Source: Rhodoferax koreense
GTDB taxonomy: Bacteria; Pseudomonadota; Gammaproteobacteria; Burkholderiales; Burkholderiaceae_C
Reading direction: 5' to 3'
Assembly (NCBI RefSeq): GCF_001955695.1
Contig: NZ_CP019236.1
Span: 3,472,001 to 3,536,000 of the forward strand
DNA: 64,000 bases
Positions 48,066-56,047 of this stretch are shown here, piece after piece (position 1 is the first letter of the stretch; the number at the start of each line of letters is the position of its first letter). A program made the position numbers and the translations under genes. Under the pieces are notes generated by a model. That model saw only the letters and a list, made by a program, of their open reading frames with translations, made no database searches and was not told the origin of the DNA.

Positions 48066-48641
48066 ATGAATATCAAGAACACTAAGCTCGTCCTCGCCCT
48101 CGCCATGTCCCTGGGCTGCGCCACGGGCGCCATGGCCCTGACCTCGGCCGAGCACAAGGCACAGAACGAGCGTATCGAAGCCGACTTCAAGGTCAACCGC
48201 GACAAGTGCGGTGCCATGAGCGGCAATGCCAAGGACATCTGCGTCTCCGAAGCCAAGGGCGCCGAGAAGGTCGCCAAGGCCGAAAACGATGCCCAGTACA
48301 AGCCCAGCGCCAAGAACGACGTGAAGGTGCGCGAGGCCAAGGCCGACGCCGCCTACGACACGGCCAAGGAAAAGTGCGATGACCTCTCCGGCAACGCCAA
48401 GGACGTGTGCGTGAAGGATGCCAAGGCGGCCCACACCGTGGCCCTGGGCAATGCCAAGGTCGCCGAATCGGCGATGAAGGCCAATAACGGCAACACCGCC
48501 AAGGTCGCCGAAACCCGCCAGGAAGCCACGGCCGACAACCGCAAGGCGCTGTATGCCGCGGCCAAGGAACGCTGCGACGCCATGAGCGGCAATGCCAAGG
48601 ACACCTGCATCGCCGACGCCAAGACCAAGTACGGCATGTAA
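48066..48641 (+). CDS. Secreted protein with three Cys-pair repeats
   Basis: 191 aa. A signal peptide (MNIKNTKLVLALAMSLGCAT, cleavage after AMA) precedes an Ala/Lys/Asp/Glu-rich helical protein. It holds three copies of the unit C-x3-SGNAKD-x-C-(x3)-AK with cysteine pairs at 48/59, 104/115 and 170/181. Each pair is 11 residues apart, so each unit may close a small disulfide or bind a metal. The gene follows a CsbD gene. I know of no function for this type. An AAGGA ribosome binding site precedes the ATG. Confidence 0.83.
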   Translation: MNIKNTKLVLALAMSLGCATGAMALTSAEHKAQNERIEADFKVNRDKCGAMSGNAKDICVSEAKGAEKVAKAENDAQYKPSAKNDVKVREAKADAAYDTAKEKCDDLSGNAKDVCVKDAKAAHTVALGNAKVAESAMKANNGNTAKVAETRQEATADNRKALYAAAKERCDAMSGNAKDTCIADAKTKYGM

Positions 48642-48708
48642 CCCATCAGGGAGCGTCGCGCCGGAGCATATCGGCGCGACATCGGATTGAAGGGCGAGAG
48701 CCTCTACG

Positions 48709-48742
48709 CCGTCCAGTGCAGCAATGCCTGGGCGGTTTTTTT
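48709..48742 (+). terminator. Rho-independent terminator after the Cys-repeat gene
   Basis: CCGTCC (48709-48714) pairs with GGGCGG (48730-48735), with one G-U pair and extra pairing (GCA/TGC) within the loop; seven T follow directly. Confidence 0.7.
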
Positions 48743-48798
48743 ACGCCTGCGCTATCTCCGGATCGAGGCGGCCGCGCGGTTTAGGAGCTGCGCCCTAA

Positions 48799-48876
48799 TA
48801 TGTTGCAGTGCAGCGAAAAGCGCTTGCCAGCCAGGAATCGGTGCCTATAATTCAATCCATGCTGCACTGCAACATA
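48799..48876 (+). promoter_or_regulatory. Phasin promoter flanked by a perfect 16-nt inverted repeat (probable PhaR operators)
   Basis: TATGTTGCAGTGCAGC at 48799-48814 and its exact reverse complement at 48861-48876. Between them stands TTGCCA (48824-48829), 16 nt, and TATAAT (48846-48851). The second box would lie at about +1 to +16. Each box has an inner TGC-rich palindrome of the kind PhaR binds at phasin genes, so PHB-responsive repression is likely. The assignment to PhaR is inference. Confidence 0.8.
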
Positions 48877-48948
48877 ACCGGGTCGGCCGGAAAGATCAGT
48901 CGGAGCAGTCCCTAGGTTCCCTTTTTTTATTTACTGGAGATATTGATT

Positions 48949-49491
48949 ATGTTGACCGCAGAACAAATTCTGGCTTCCCACAAAGCAACCGTCGAAACCC
49001 TGTTCGGCCTGACCAACAAGGCTTTCGAAGGCGTGGAAAAACTGGTCGAGCTGAACGTGACCGCTTCCAAGGCTGCCCTGTCCGAAGCCGCTTCGCACTC
49101 GCAAGCCGTGCTGAGCGTGAAGGACGCGCAAGAGCTGCTGGCCCTGCAAGCCAGCCTGCTGCAGCCTCTGGCCGAGAAGACCGCCGCCTACAGCCGTCAC
49201 CTGTATGACATCGCCCAAGGCACCGGCACCGAATTCACCAAGGCCATCGAATCGCAAGCTTCCGAAGCTCAGAAGAAGATCGCCGGTCTGGTCGACAGCG
49301 CCGTGAAGAACGCGCCTGCCGGTTCCGAATCCGCCGTCGCCGTGATGAAGAGCGCCATGGCCACCGCCAACAACGCTTTCGAATCCGTGCAAAAGGCCGT
49401 GAAGCAAGCTTCCGACGTCGCCGAAGCCAACTTCAAGGCTGTGGCCACGACCGCCGTGAACGCTGGCGCCGCTGCCACCAAGAAGCGTTAA
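48949..49491 (+). CDS. phaP: Phasin, polyhydroxyalkanoate granule-associated protein
   Basis: 180 aa amphipathic helical protein of the PhaP family. It starts [20 protein letters not shown] and has long Ala/Val/Glu/Lys heptads ([20 protein letters not shown]) with no membrane segment. It coats PHB granules and sets their size and number. The ATG at 48949 has GGAGA 8 nt before it. A strong promoter with paired operators lies upstream and a strong terminator downstream. Codon use is highly biased, which fits high expression. It implies that the organism stores PHB. Confidence 0.95.
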   Translation: MLTAEQILASHKATVETLFGLTNKAFEGVEKLVELNVTASKAALSEAASHSQAVLSVKDAQELLALQASLLQPLAEKTAAYSRHLYDIAQGTGTEFTKAIESQASEAQKKIAGLVDSAVKNAPAGSESAVAVMKSAMATANNAFESVQKAVKQASDVAEANFKAVATTAVNAGAAATKKR

Positions 49492-49565
49492 TTCGCTGCA
49501 CGACTCGGATTTCAGAGAGTCTCCTCGGGTCCTTTCGTAGCCATCCGGCTCAGGGATCCTTGCAG

Positions 49566-49594
49566 GGCCCCGTCGCAAGACGGGGCCTTTTTTT
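49566..49594 (+). terminator. Strong rho-independent terminator of the phasin gene
   Basis: Perfect 9-bp stem GGCCCCGTC/GACGGGGCC with a GCAA tetraloop and seven T after it. Confidence 0.95.
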
Positions 49595-49616
49595 GTCTGG
49601 CGTCGTCACTCAAGGT

Positions 49617-50540
49617 CTATTTGCGCCTGGCTTCCATCGCCGTCCTGAGCTGGGGCAAGGCCTGCAGCATGGCCTGCCGGCCCGCTTCGATGGAGCGCAG
49701 CCGGGCGTTGAAGTCGGCACTCTGCACGCCCAGGAGACCGGGCCGCACCACCAGGTCGGCGTCGCGCAGTTCGTAGGTGTTGATGCTTTTGCCCATGATG
49801 GCGAAGGTCTGCAGCAGGATCTGCAGCGTGTCGCCGGCCAGGTTGCCCTCGGGCGGGCTGGAGATGTCCACCGCGATCACCAGTTCGGCCCCCATCTGCC
49901 GCGCATAACGCACCGGCACGGGCGAGACCAGGCCACCGTCCACGTATTCGTGACCCGAAATCTTCACCGGCTGGAACACCGCTGGCACCGCGCTGGAGGC
50001 CCGCACGGCCGTACCGGTGTCGCCGCGCTGGAACAGAACGCCCTGTCCGCTGTTGAGGTCGGTGGCAACGATGCCCAGGGGCAGCGGCATGTCCTGGATC
50101 AGCTTGCCGCCGAGTTGCGCGTTGACGTAACGCGCCAGCGCCTCGCCGCGCAGCATGCCGCGGCTGAAGATCGGCAGCGTCCAGTCCGTGAATGCGGCCT
50201 CTTCCATGGTCTGCGCCACCCGCAGCAGCTGCGCGCCGCTCTTGCCGCTCGCATACAGCGCCGCGACCAGGCTGCCGGCCGAAGTGCCGACCACCAGATC
50301 GGGCCGGATGCCGGCCTCCTCGAGCACCTGGATCACGCCCACATGGGCAAAGCCCCGCGCCGCACCGCCGCCGAGCGCCAGGCCGATGCGCGGCGGCCGT
50401 AGCGCGGCGCTGGGAATCTGCACCGTGGGCAATGCTGGCGGCGCCACCGGTGGGGTGGACATGCAGCCGGCGAGCGCCGCGCCGGCCAGCAGGGCCGCCA
50501 CGGCACGGCGAAGGCGCGGCACGGCGGCGGCGGGGAACAT
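49617..50540 (-). CDS. Patatin-like phospholipase lipoprotein (RssA family)
   Basis: About 307 aa from the ATG at 50540 (a TTG at 50558 is less likely). Signal peptide with lipobox ALAGC, then a patatin domain: oxyanion loop LALGGGAARGFAHVG, catalytic Ser in VVGTSAGSLVAALYASG, and the catalytic Asp in EYVDGGLVSPVPVRYAR. It is a predicted lipid acyl hydrolase at the cell envelope. It converges with the phasin gene, and any link to storage lipid is speculative. Confidence 0.92.
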   Translation of the reverse strand: MFPAAAVPRLRRAVAALLAGAALAGCMSTPPVAPPALPTVQIPSAALRPPRIGLALGGGAARGFAHVGVIQVLEEAGIRPDLVVGTSAGSLVAALYASGKSGAQLLRVAQTMEEAAFTDWTLPIFSRGMLRGEALARYVNAQLGGKLIQDMPLPLGIVATDLNSGQGVLFQRGDTGTAVRASSAVPAVFQPVKISGHEYVDGGLVSPVPVRYARQMGAELVIAVDISSPPEGNLAGDTLQILLQTFAIMGKSINTYELRDADLVVRPGLLGVQSADFNARLRSIEAGRQAMLQALPQLRTAMEARRK

Positions 50541-50696
50541 GGAAAAAGCGGTTCGCAATCTGGCTCCTGGGAGAACTGGGCGCCTATTCTCGCTCGGCCG
50601 ATCTAGTTCCCTCCCGGCGCCATGCCGCCGGCGGGCCGTGCTTCGTCGGCGTCGCTATAGTGCAGGTTTGTCCATCGCACCGCAGGGAACATCCGA

Positions 50697-51803
50697 ATGA
50701 AAACCAAAGCCGCCGTCGCCTGGAAATCCGGCGCCCCATTGACCATCGAAACCGTCGACCTCGAAGGCCCGAAGTTCGGCGAAGTGCTGGTCGAGATCAA
50801 GGCCACCGGCATCTGCCATACCGACTACTACACCCTCTCGGGTGCCGATCCGGAAGGCATCTTCCCCGCCATCCTGGGCCATGAAGGCGCAGGCATCGTG
50901 GTCGACGTCGGCCCCGGTGTCACCACCCTCAAGAAGGGTGACCACGTGATTCCGCTCTACACGCCGGAGTGCCGCCAGTGCAAGTTCTGCCTGTCGCGCA
51001 AGACCAATCTGTGCCAGCTGATCCGCGGGACCCAGGGCAAGGGCCTGATGCCTGACGCGACGAGCCGCTTCAGCCTCGACGGCCAACCGATCTTCCACTA
51101 CATGGGCACCAGCACCTTCAGCAACTACACCGTCGCGCCCGAGATCTCGCTGGCCAAGATCCGCGAGGACGCGCCGTTCGACAAGGTCTGCTACATCGGC
51201 TGCGGCGTGACCACCGGCATCGGTGCGGTGATCTTCACGGCCAAGGTGGAGGCCGGCGCCAACGTGGTGGTGTTCGGACTGGGCGGGATCGGCCTGAACG
51301 TGATCCAGGGCGCGAAGATGGTCGGCGCCGACAAGATCATCGGCGTGGACCTGAACCCCGAGCGCGAAGCCATGGCGCGCCAATTCGGCATGACGCACTT
51401 CATCAATCCGAAGAACACCGAGAACGTGGTCGATGCCATCGTGCAATTGACCGACGGCGGTGCCGACTACAGCTTCGAATGCATCGGCAATACCAAGGTG
51501 ATGCGCCAGGCGCTGGAGTGCACCCACAAGGGCTGGGGCCGCAGCATCATCATCGGCGTGGCCGAAGCCGGCGCCGAGATCAGCACCCGGCCGTTCCAGC
51601 TCGTCACCGGCCGCAAGTGGGAAGGCTCGGCCTTCGGCGGCGCGCGCGGCCGCACCGACGTGCCGAAGATCGTCGACTGGTACATGGAAGGCAAGATCAA
51701 CATCGACGACCTGATCACGCACACCATGCCGCTGGAAGACATCAACAAGGGTTTCGATTTGATGAAAGCTGGCGAGTCGATCCGCGGCGTGGTTCTGTAC
51801 TGA
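50697..51803 (+). CDS. frmA: S-(hydroxymethyl)glutathione dehydrogenase / class III alcohol dehydrogenase
   Basis: 368 aa zinc- and NAD-dependent enzyme that oxidises the formaldehyde-glutathione adduct. Catalytic zinc ligands lie in [14 protein letters not shown] and GHEGAGIV, structural zinc cysteines in [15 protein letters not shown], and the NAD site is [18 protein letters not shown]. The class III pattern is intact. It is followed by the S-formylglutathione hydrolase gene after 3 nt, so the two form one operon for formaldehyde removal. No FrmR-type repressor gene is adjacent. Confidence 0.97.
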   Translation: MKTKAAVAWKSGAPLTIETVDLEGPKFGEVLVEIKATGICHTDYYTLSGADPEGIFPAILGHEGAGIVVDVGPGVTTLKKGDHVIPLYTPECRQCKFCLSRKTNLCQLIRGTQGKGLMPDATSRFSLDGQPIFHYMGTSTFSNYTVAPEISLAKIREDAPFDKVCYIGCGVTTGIGAVIFTAKVEAGANVVVFGLGGIGLNVIQGAKMVGADKIIGVDLNPEREAMARQFGMTHFINPKNTENVVDAIVQLTDGGADYSFECIGNTKVMRQALECTHKGWGRSIIIGVAEAGAEISTRPFQLVTGRKWEGSAFGGARGRTDVPKIVDWYMEGKINIDDLITHTMPLEDINKGFDLMKAGESIRGVVLY

Positions 51804-51806
51804 GCC

Positions 51807-52676
51807 ATGGCTGAAACATTGAAGCTGGTGTCCGAGCACCGCTGCTTCGGCGGCGTGTTGCGCTTCTACGAACATGACTCGCGCGAGATCGGCCTGCCGA
51901 TGCGCTTTTCGGTGTTCCTGCCGCCGCAGGCCGTGCAACCAGGACAAGGCCCGGTGCCGGCGCTGATGTACCTCGCGGGGCTGACCTGCAACGAAGAAAC
52001 CTTCATGGTCAAGGCCGGTGCGCAGCGCCTCGCGGCCGAACTCGGCATCGCGTTGATCGCACCTGACACGAGCCCGCGCGGCGCGCAGGTCGAGGGCGAG
52101 GGCGCCAGCTGGGACTTTGGCGTCGGCGCCGGTTTCTATCTCGATGCGACCGAAGCCCCCTGGGCCACGCATTGGCGCATGGAAAGTTACCTGATGCAGG
52201 AACTGCTGCCGCTGGTGGGTGCCGCGTTGCCGATCGACAGCGAGCGCATCGGCCTGTTCGGCCACTCGATGGGCGGGCATGGCGCGTTGACACTGGCGCT
52301 GCGCCACCCCGGCCGCTTCCAGTCGCTGTCGGCCCTGGCGCCGATCTGCGCCCCCACGCAATGCCCGTGGGGCCAGAAGGCCTTCGGCGGCTACCTCGGC
52401 GCCGACCAGAGCCGCTGGCTCGAACACGACGCCACGCAACTCATGCGGCACCAGCCGGTCGCGCCCTATCCGCAGGGCATCCTGATCGACCAGGGCCTGG
52501 CCGACAAATTCCTGACCGAACAATTGCATCCGCATCTGTTCGAAGCCGCCTGTGAAGGCCTGGGCCAGCCACTCACGCTGCGCCGCCATACGGGCTACGA
52601 CCACGGCTACTACTTCATCCAGAGCTTCATGGCCGACCATCTGCGCCACCACGCGGCGACGCTGGTGGGCGCCTGA
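51807..52676 (+). CDS. fghA: S-formylglutathione hydrolase
   Basis: 289 aa esterase D-type alpha/beta hydrolase, which gives formate and glutathione in the second step of formaldehyde oxidation. The nucleophile Ser is in LFGHSMGGHGALTLAL, the usual YLAGLTCNEETFMVKAGAQR (read as the N-terminal block) is present, and the catalytic His lies in GYDHGYYFI. Operon partner of frmA. Confidence 0.97.
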   Translation: MAETLKLVSEHRCFGGVLRFYEHDSREIGLPMRFSVFLPPQAVQPGQGPVPALMYLAGLTCNEETFMVKAGAQRLAAELGIALIAPDTSPRGAQVEGEGASWDFGVGAGFYLDATEAPWATHWRMESYLMQELLPLVGAALPIDSERIGLFGHSMGGHGALTLALRHPGRFQSLSALAPICAPTQCPWGQKAFGGYLGADQSRWLEHDATQLMRHQPVAPYPQGILIDQGLADKFLTEQLHPHLFEAACEGLGQPLTLRRHTGYDHGYYFIQSFMADHLRHHAATLVGA

Positions 52677-52692
52677 AACGGCGCGAGCCCCA

Positions 52693-53076
52693 ATGAGCGC
52701 GTTCGTTCAGAGTCTGCACGAGGTTTTCGAAGGCATGGGCCGCATCCAGGCCCGGCGCATGTTCGGCGGCCATGGCATCTACCATGAAGGCCGCATGTTC
52801 GCCCTGGTGGTGCGCGAGACGCTCTATCTCAAGGCAGACGCGCAGACCGCCGGGTTCTTCGATGCGCTGGACTTGCCAGCCTTCAGCTACGAACGCCAGG
52901 GCCGGATCACGGCCATGAGTTACCGGCAGGCACCGGCCGATGTCTTCGAGGACCGGTCGGAGGCTGCCTTGTGGGGACGCCGCGCGTGGGAAGCCGCGCT
53001 GCGCTCCGGCAAGCCGCCCAAGCCCGGCCGCGCTGCGCCGCCCTCATCGCGCCAAAGCGCGGGCCGATCGACTTAA
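52693..53076 (+). CDS. TfoX/Sxy N-terminal domain protein
   Basis: 127 aa. The start is the ATG at 52693, 17 nt after fghA; the frame is open further upstream in fghA. The TfoX_N pattern RRMFGGHGIYHEGRMFALV, LYLKAD and ITAMSYRQAP is present. The C-terminal domain of full Sxy competence regulators is missing, as in many short homologues; the tail is a basic Ser/Pro-rich segment. Function unknown. Confidence 0.88.
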   Translation: MSAFVQSLHEVFEGMGRIQARRMFGGHGIYHEGRMFALVVRETLYLKADAQTAGFFDALDLPAFSYERQGRITAMSYRQAPADVFEDRSEAALWGRRAWEAALRSGKPPKPGRAAPPSSRQSAGRST

Positions 53077-53115
53077 AGCAGGCTTAATGCCCTCGGCTGG
53101 CGCGACAATGGAGGG

Positions 53116-54852
53116 ATGTCCCGGCCCCAGCCCCCTTCCTTCTCCGCAGTCGCGCCCTCCTCCACATCGCCGGCCCAACGGCCCGAACGGCAGCGCCAGT
53201 CGCTCTGGCTGATGCTGGCCGCCAGCCTGTGGATCGCCACAGTGTGCAACCTGCCGCTGTGGCGTGAGTTGCTGAAACTGCCCGAGTTGCAGACCGTTCG
53301 CGGCCTGTGGTTCGGCCTGTGTTTCGCGGTGATGATCGCCGGCGCCACCACGGCGCTGCTGAGCCTTTTCGCCTGGCGCTGGACGCTCAAGCCGGCGATC
53401 ACGCTGTTCCTGGTGTCGGCGGCCGCGGGCGGCTATTTCATGATGGCCTACGGCATCGTCATCGACCCGACGATGATGGTCAACGCGCTGCAGACCGACG
53501 CCCGAGAAACGCGCGACCTGCTGAATTGGCAGTTCGCGGCCGCCATCGTGGTGCTGGGCATCCTGCCGGCCTGGTGGGCCTGGCGCCAGCCGGTGCGCCG
53601 CACGCCGGTGCTGCGGCAGTTGCTGCGCAACCTGCTGAGCTTCGCGCTCGGCCTGGCGGTGCTGATCGGCGCGCTGTTCGCCGTGTTCCAGGACATGTCG
53701 TCCTTGATGCGCAACCACACCCAGCTGCGCTACCTCATCAATCCGCTGAACTCCTTCTACGCCCTGGGCAAGGTGGCCGCCAAGCCCTTCGAACGCGACA
53801 ACACCAGGATCCTGCCGCTCGGTCAGGACGCCCGGATCGCCGACGCGACGGACACGGCCAGCAAGCCGCCCTTGCTGTTGCTGGTGCTCGGCGAGACCGG
53901 CCGTAGCGGCAACTTCGCCCTGAACGGCTATGCGCGGCCGACCACGCCCGGCCTGTCCGCCCTGGCCGCCCGGCCGGACGAGCGCCTGACCAGCTTCCGC
54001 AACGCCTGGTCCTGCGGCACCAACACCGCGGCCTCGGTGCCGTGCATGTTCTCGCACCTCGGCCGGACCGCCTTCGAAGACCGCAAGGCCAACTACGAAG
54101 GCCTGATGGACGTGCTTTCGCGCAGTGGCATGGCGGTGCTGTGGATCGACAACCAGTCGGGCTGCAAGGGGGCCTGCGACCGCATACCCAACGTCAGCAC
54201 CACGCAGTTGCAGGATCCCGCGCTGTGCAGCGAGGGAGAATGTTTCGACGACATCATGCTCAAGGACCTGGACGGCCGCATCAAGGCCCTGCCCGCCGAG
54301 CGCCGCGCCAAAGGCGTGGTGGTGGTGTTGCACCAGATGGGCAGCCATGGCCCGGCGTATTACAAGCGCACGCCGACGGCGTTCAAGAAGTTCATGCCCG
54401 AATGCACCAGCAACGCGCTGCAGGAATGTTCGCCCGCGCAACTGGTGAATGCCTACGACAACACCATCTTCTACACCGACCACTTCCTGAGTTCGGCCGT
54501 CGACTGGCTCAAGACGCAGGAAACGGCGTCGGCACCGGCCATGATGTATGTGGCCGACCATGGCGAATCGCTCGGCGAGAACAACATCTACCTGCACGGC
54601 ATGCCCTACAACATCGCGCCGGACGTACAGAAACACGTGCCGTGGATCACCTGGCTGTCGCCGGCCTTCGAGGCCCGCAGCCGCATCAGCACCGGCTGCC
54701 TGCAAAAACGCGCCGACGAGCGCATCAGCCACGACAACTACTTCCATTCGGTGCTGGGCATGTTGGGCGTGCAGACCGCGGTCTACCAGCCGGCACTCGA
54801 CCTGTTCGCGCCCTGTACCGACCGGCAGGCCGCGGCAACGAAAAGCCCCTGA
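53116..54852 (+). CDS. Phosphoethanolamine transferase (EptA-like)
   Basis: 578 aa inner-membrane enzyme with a periplasmic sulfatase-fold domain that adds phosphoethanolamine to lipid A. About five transmembrane segments occupy ~30-200. The catalytic nucleophile Thr is in LGETGRSGNFALNGYARPT. Also visible are CGTNTAASVPCMFSHL with the conserved cysteines, HQMGSHGPAYYKR and YVADHGESLGENNIYLHGMPY with zinc ligands. Such enzymes can lower susceptibility to cationic peptides; many environmental species carry one natively. The assignment to EptA rather than a close paralogue is not firm. Confidence 0.92.
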   Translation: MSRPQPPSFSAVAPSSTSPAQRPERQRQSLWLMLAASLWIATVCNLPLWRELLKLPELQTVRGLWFGLCFAVMIAGATTALLSLFAWRWTLKPAITLFLVSAAAGGYFMMAYGIVIDPTMMVNALQTDARETRDLLNWQFAAAIVVLGILPAWWAWRQPVRRTPVLRQLLRNLLSFALGLAVLIGALFAVFQDMSSLMRNHTQLRYLINPLNSFYALGKVAAKPFERDNTRILPLGQDARIADATDTASKPPLLLLVLGETGRSGNFALNGYARPTTPGLSALAARPDERLTSFRNAWSCGTNTAASVPCMFSHLGRTAFEDRKANYEGLMDVLSRSGMAVLWIDNQSGCKGACDRIPNVSTTQLQDPALCSEGECFDDIMLKDLDGRIKALPAERRAKGVVVVLHQMGSHGPAYYKRTPTAFKKFMPECTSNALQECSPAQLVNAYDNTIFYTDHFLSSAVDWLKTQETASAPAMMYVADHGESLGENNIYLHGMPYNIAPDVQKHVPWITWLSPAFEARSRISTGCLQKRADERISHDNYFHSVLGMLGVQTAVYQPALDLFAPCTDRQAAATKSP

Positions 54853-54858
54853 CCGCCG

Positions 54859-55977
54859 TCAGAACAGCGATGCCTGGCCGAGCAGGCTCGCCGGGCGGAA
54901 CAGGTCCAGCCTGGGTTCGTGCCGCACGCGGTTCATGCCGAGCCGGGCGCAGGCTTTCTCGAACCGCTGGCGGATGAGGTCGGCCCACAGGCCCGTGCCC
55001 TTCATGCGCGTGGCGAAATTCGCATCGTAGTCCTTGCCGCTCTGCCGTTGGGCATCGCTGACGCCGTGCATGTCCTGCACCCGAGCCATGATACGGTCGG
55101 CGCGCTGGGGGTAGTGCAGTTCGAGCCACTGCCGGAACAGCGGACTCACCTCCCAGGGCAGGCGCAGCACGGTATAGAAAGCCGAACGCGCGCCGGCATC
55201 GAAGGCGGCGGCCAGCACCTGCTCCATGTCGTCGTTCACGAAAGGGATCTGCGGTGCCACGCTCACGCCGACGGGGATGCCGGCCTCGGCCAGCATGCGG
55301 ATGGTACGCAGCCGCCGGTAGGGCGCGGCCGCCCGCGGCTCCAGCTTGCGTGCCAGTTCGCCGTCGAGCGTGGTCACCGTGATATACACCGCGGCCAGGT
55401 GCTGCGCCGCCATCGGCGCGAGCAGATCGATGTCGCGCTCCACACCGCTGCCCTTGGTGACGATGGCCACCGGGTGCCGGCAGCGCACCAGCACCTCGAT
55501 GGCCGCGCGCGTGAGGCCGAGTTCGCGCTCGATGGGCTGGTAGCCGTCGGTCACCGTGCCGATGGCGATCAGGCGCGGCTCGTAGCGCGGCGCCAGCAGT
55601 TCACTTGCCATGACTTCGGCGAGGTTGCGCTTGGCGATCAGCCGGGTTTCGAAGTCAAGGCCGGGTGAAAGATTCAGGTAGCTGTGGGTCGGCCGCGCGT
55701 AGCAGTAGATGCAGCCGTGCTCGCAGCCGCGATAGGGATTGAGCCCGTAGTCGAAGTAGATGTCGGGCGAACTGTTGCGGGTGATGGCGCTTTTCACGTC
55801 CTCGAAGCGCACCTCGGTCTGCGGCGCCGAGGCCTCTTCCTGGTCCTTCTCCGAATCCTCCAGCGTGCCCCAGCCGTCGTCGAACGCGCCGCGCTGCTCA
55901 CGCTCGAAACGGTGCGCCAGCCGGGTGGCCGCGCCGCGGCCCTTGAGGGCGTGCAGGGGAATGTGGGCGTCGCTCAT
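54859..55977 (-). CDS. PA0069-family radical SAM protein
   Basis: 372 aa. The radical SAM cluster is CEHGCIYCYARPTHSYLN (CxxxCxxC). The N-terminal part contains LKGRGAATRLAHRFE and NPYRGCEHG, typical of the PA0069/SplB-like group. The specific reaction is unknown. It converges with eptA with a 6-nt gap and stands alone. Confidence 0.92.
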   Translation of the reverse strand: MSDAHIPLHALKGRGAATRLAHRFEREQRGAFDDGWGTLEDSEKDQEEASAPQTEVRFEDVKSAITRNSSPDIYFDYGLNPYRGCEHGCIYCYARPTHSYLNLSPGLDFETRLIAKRNLAEVMASELLAPRYEPRLIAIGTVTDGYQPIERELGLTRAAIEVLVRCRHPVAIVTKGSGVERDIDLLAPMAAQHLAAVYITVTTLDGELARKLEPRAAAPYRRLRTIRMLAEAGIPVGVSVAPQIPFVNDDMEQVLAAAFDAGARSAFYTVLRLPWEVSPLFRQWLELHYPQRADRIMARVQDMHGVSDAQRQSGKDYDANFATRMKGTGLWADLIRQRFEKACARLGMNRVRHEPRLDLFRPASLLGQASLF

Positions 55978-56047
55978 GAAGTACTGTTGTTAATCACAGT
56001 ATTCCACGATCAAACCAGGGCGTCAACCGCCCCGCGAAAATCCTGCG

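Larger units (their letters stand above)
48642..48948 (+). other. 307-nt non-coding region between the Cys-repeat gene and the phasin
   Basis: Holds, in order, a 9-bp perfect hairpin without T-run (48655-48680), a rho-independent terminator (48709-48742), the first 16-nt operator (48799-48814), a sigma-70-type promoter (48824-48851), the second operator in inverse orientation (48861-48876), and a T-rich leader with the GGAGA ribosome binding site of the phasin. I see no coding sequence in it. Confidence 0.8.

Noticed and set aside
53116..54852. eptA-like gene as an acquired mobile resistance gene
   Set aside because: Base composition and codon use match the surroundings and no insertion sequence is nearby, so it looks like a native chromosomal gene.
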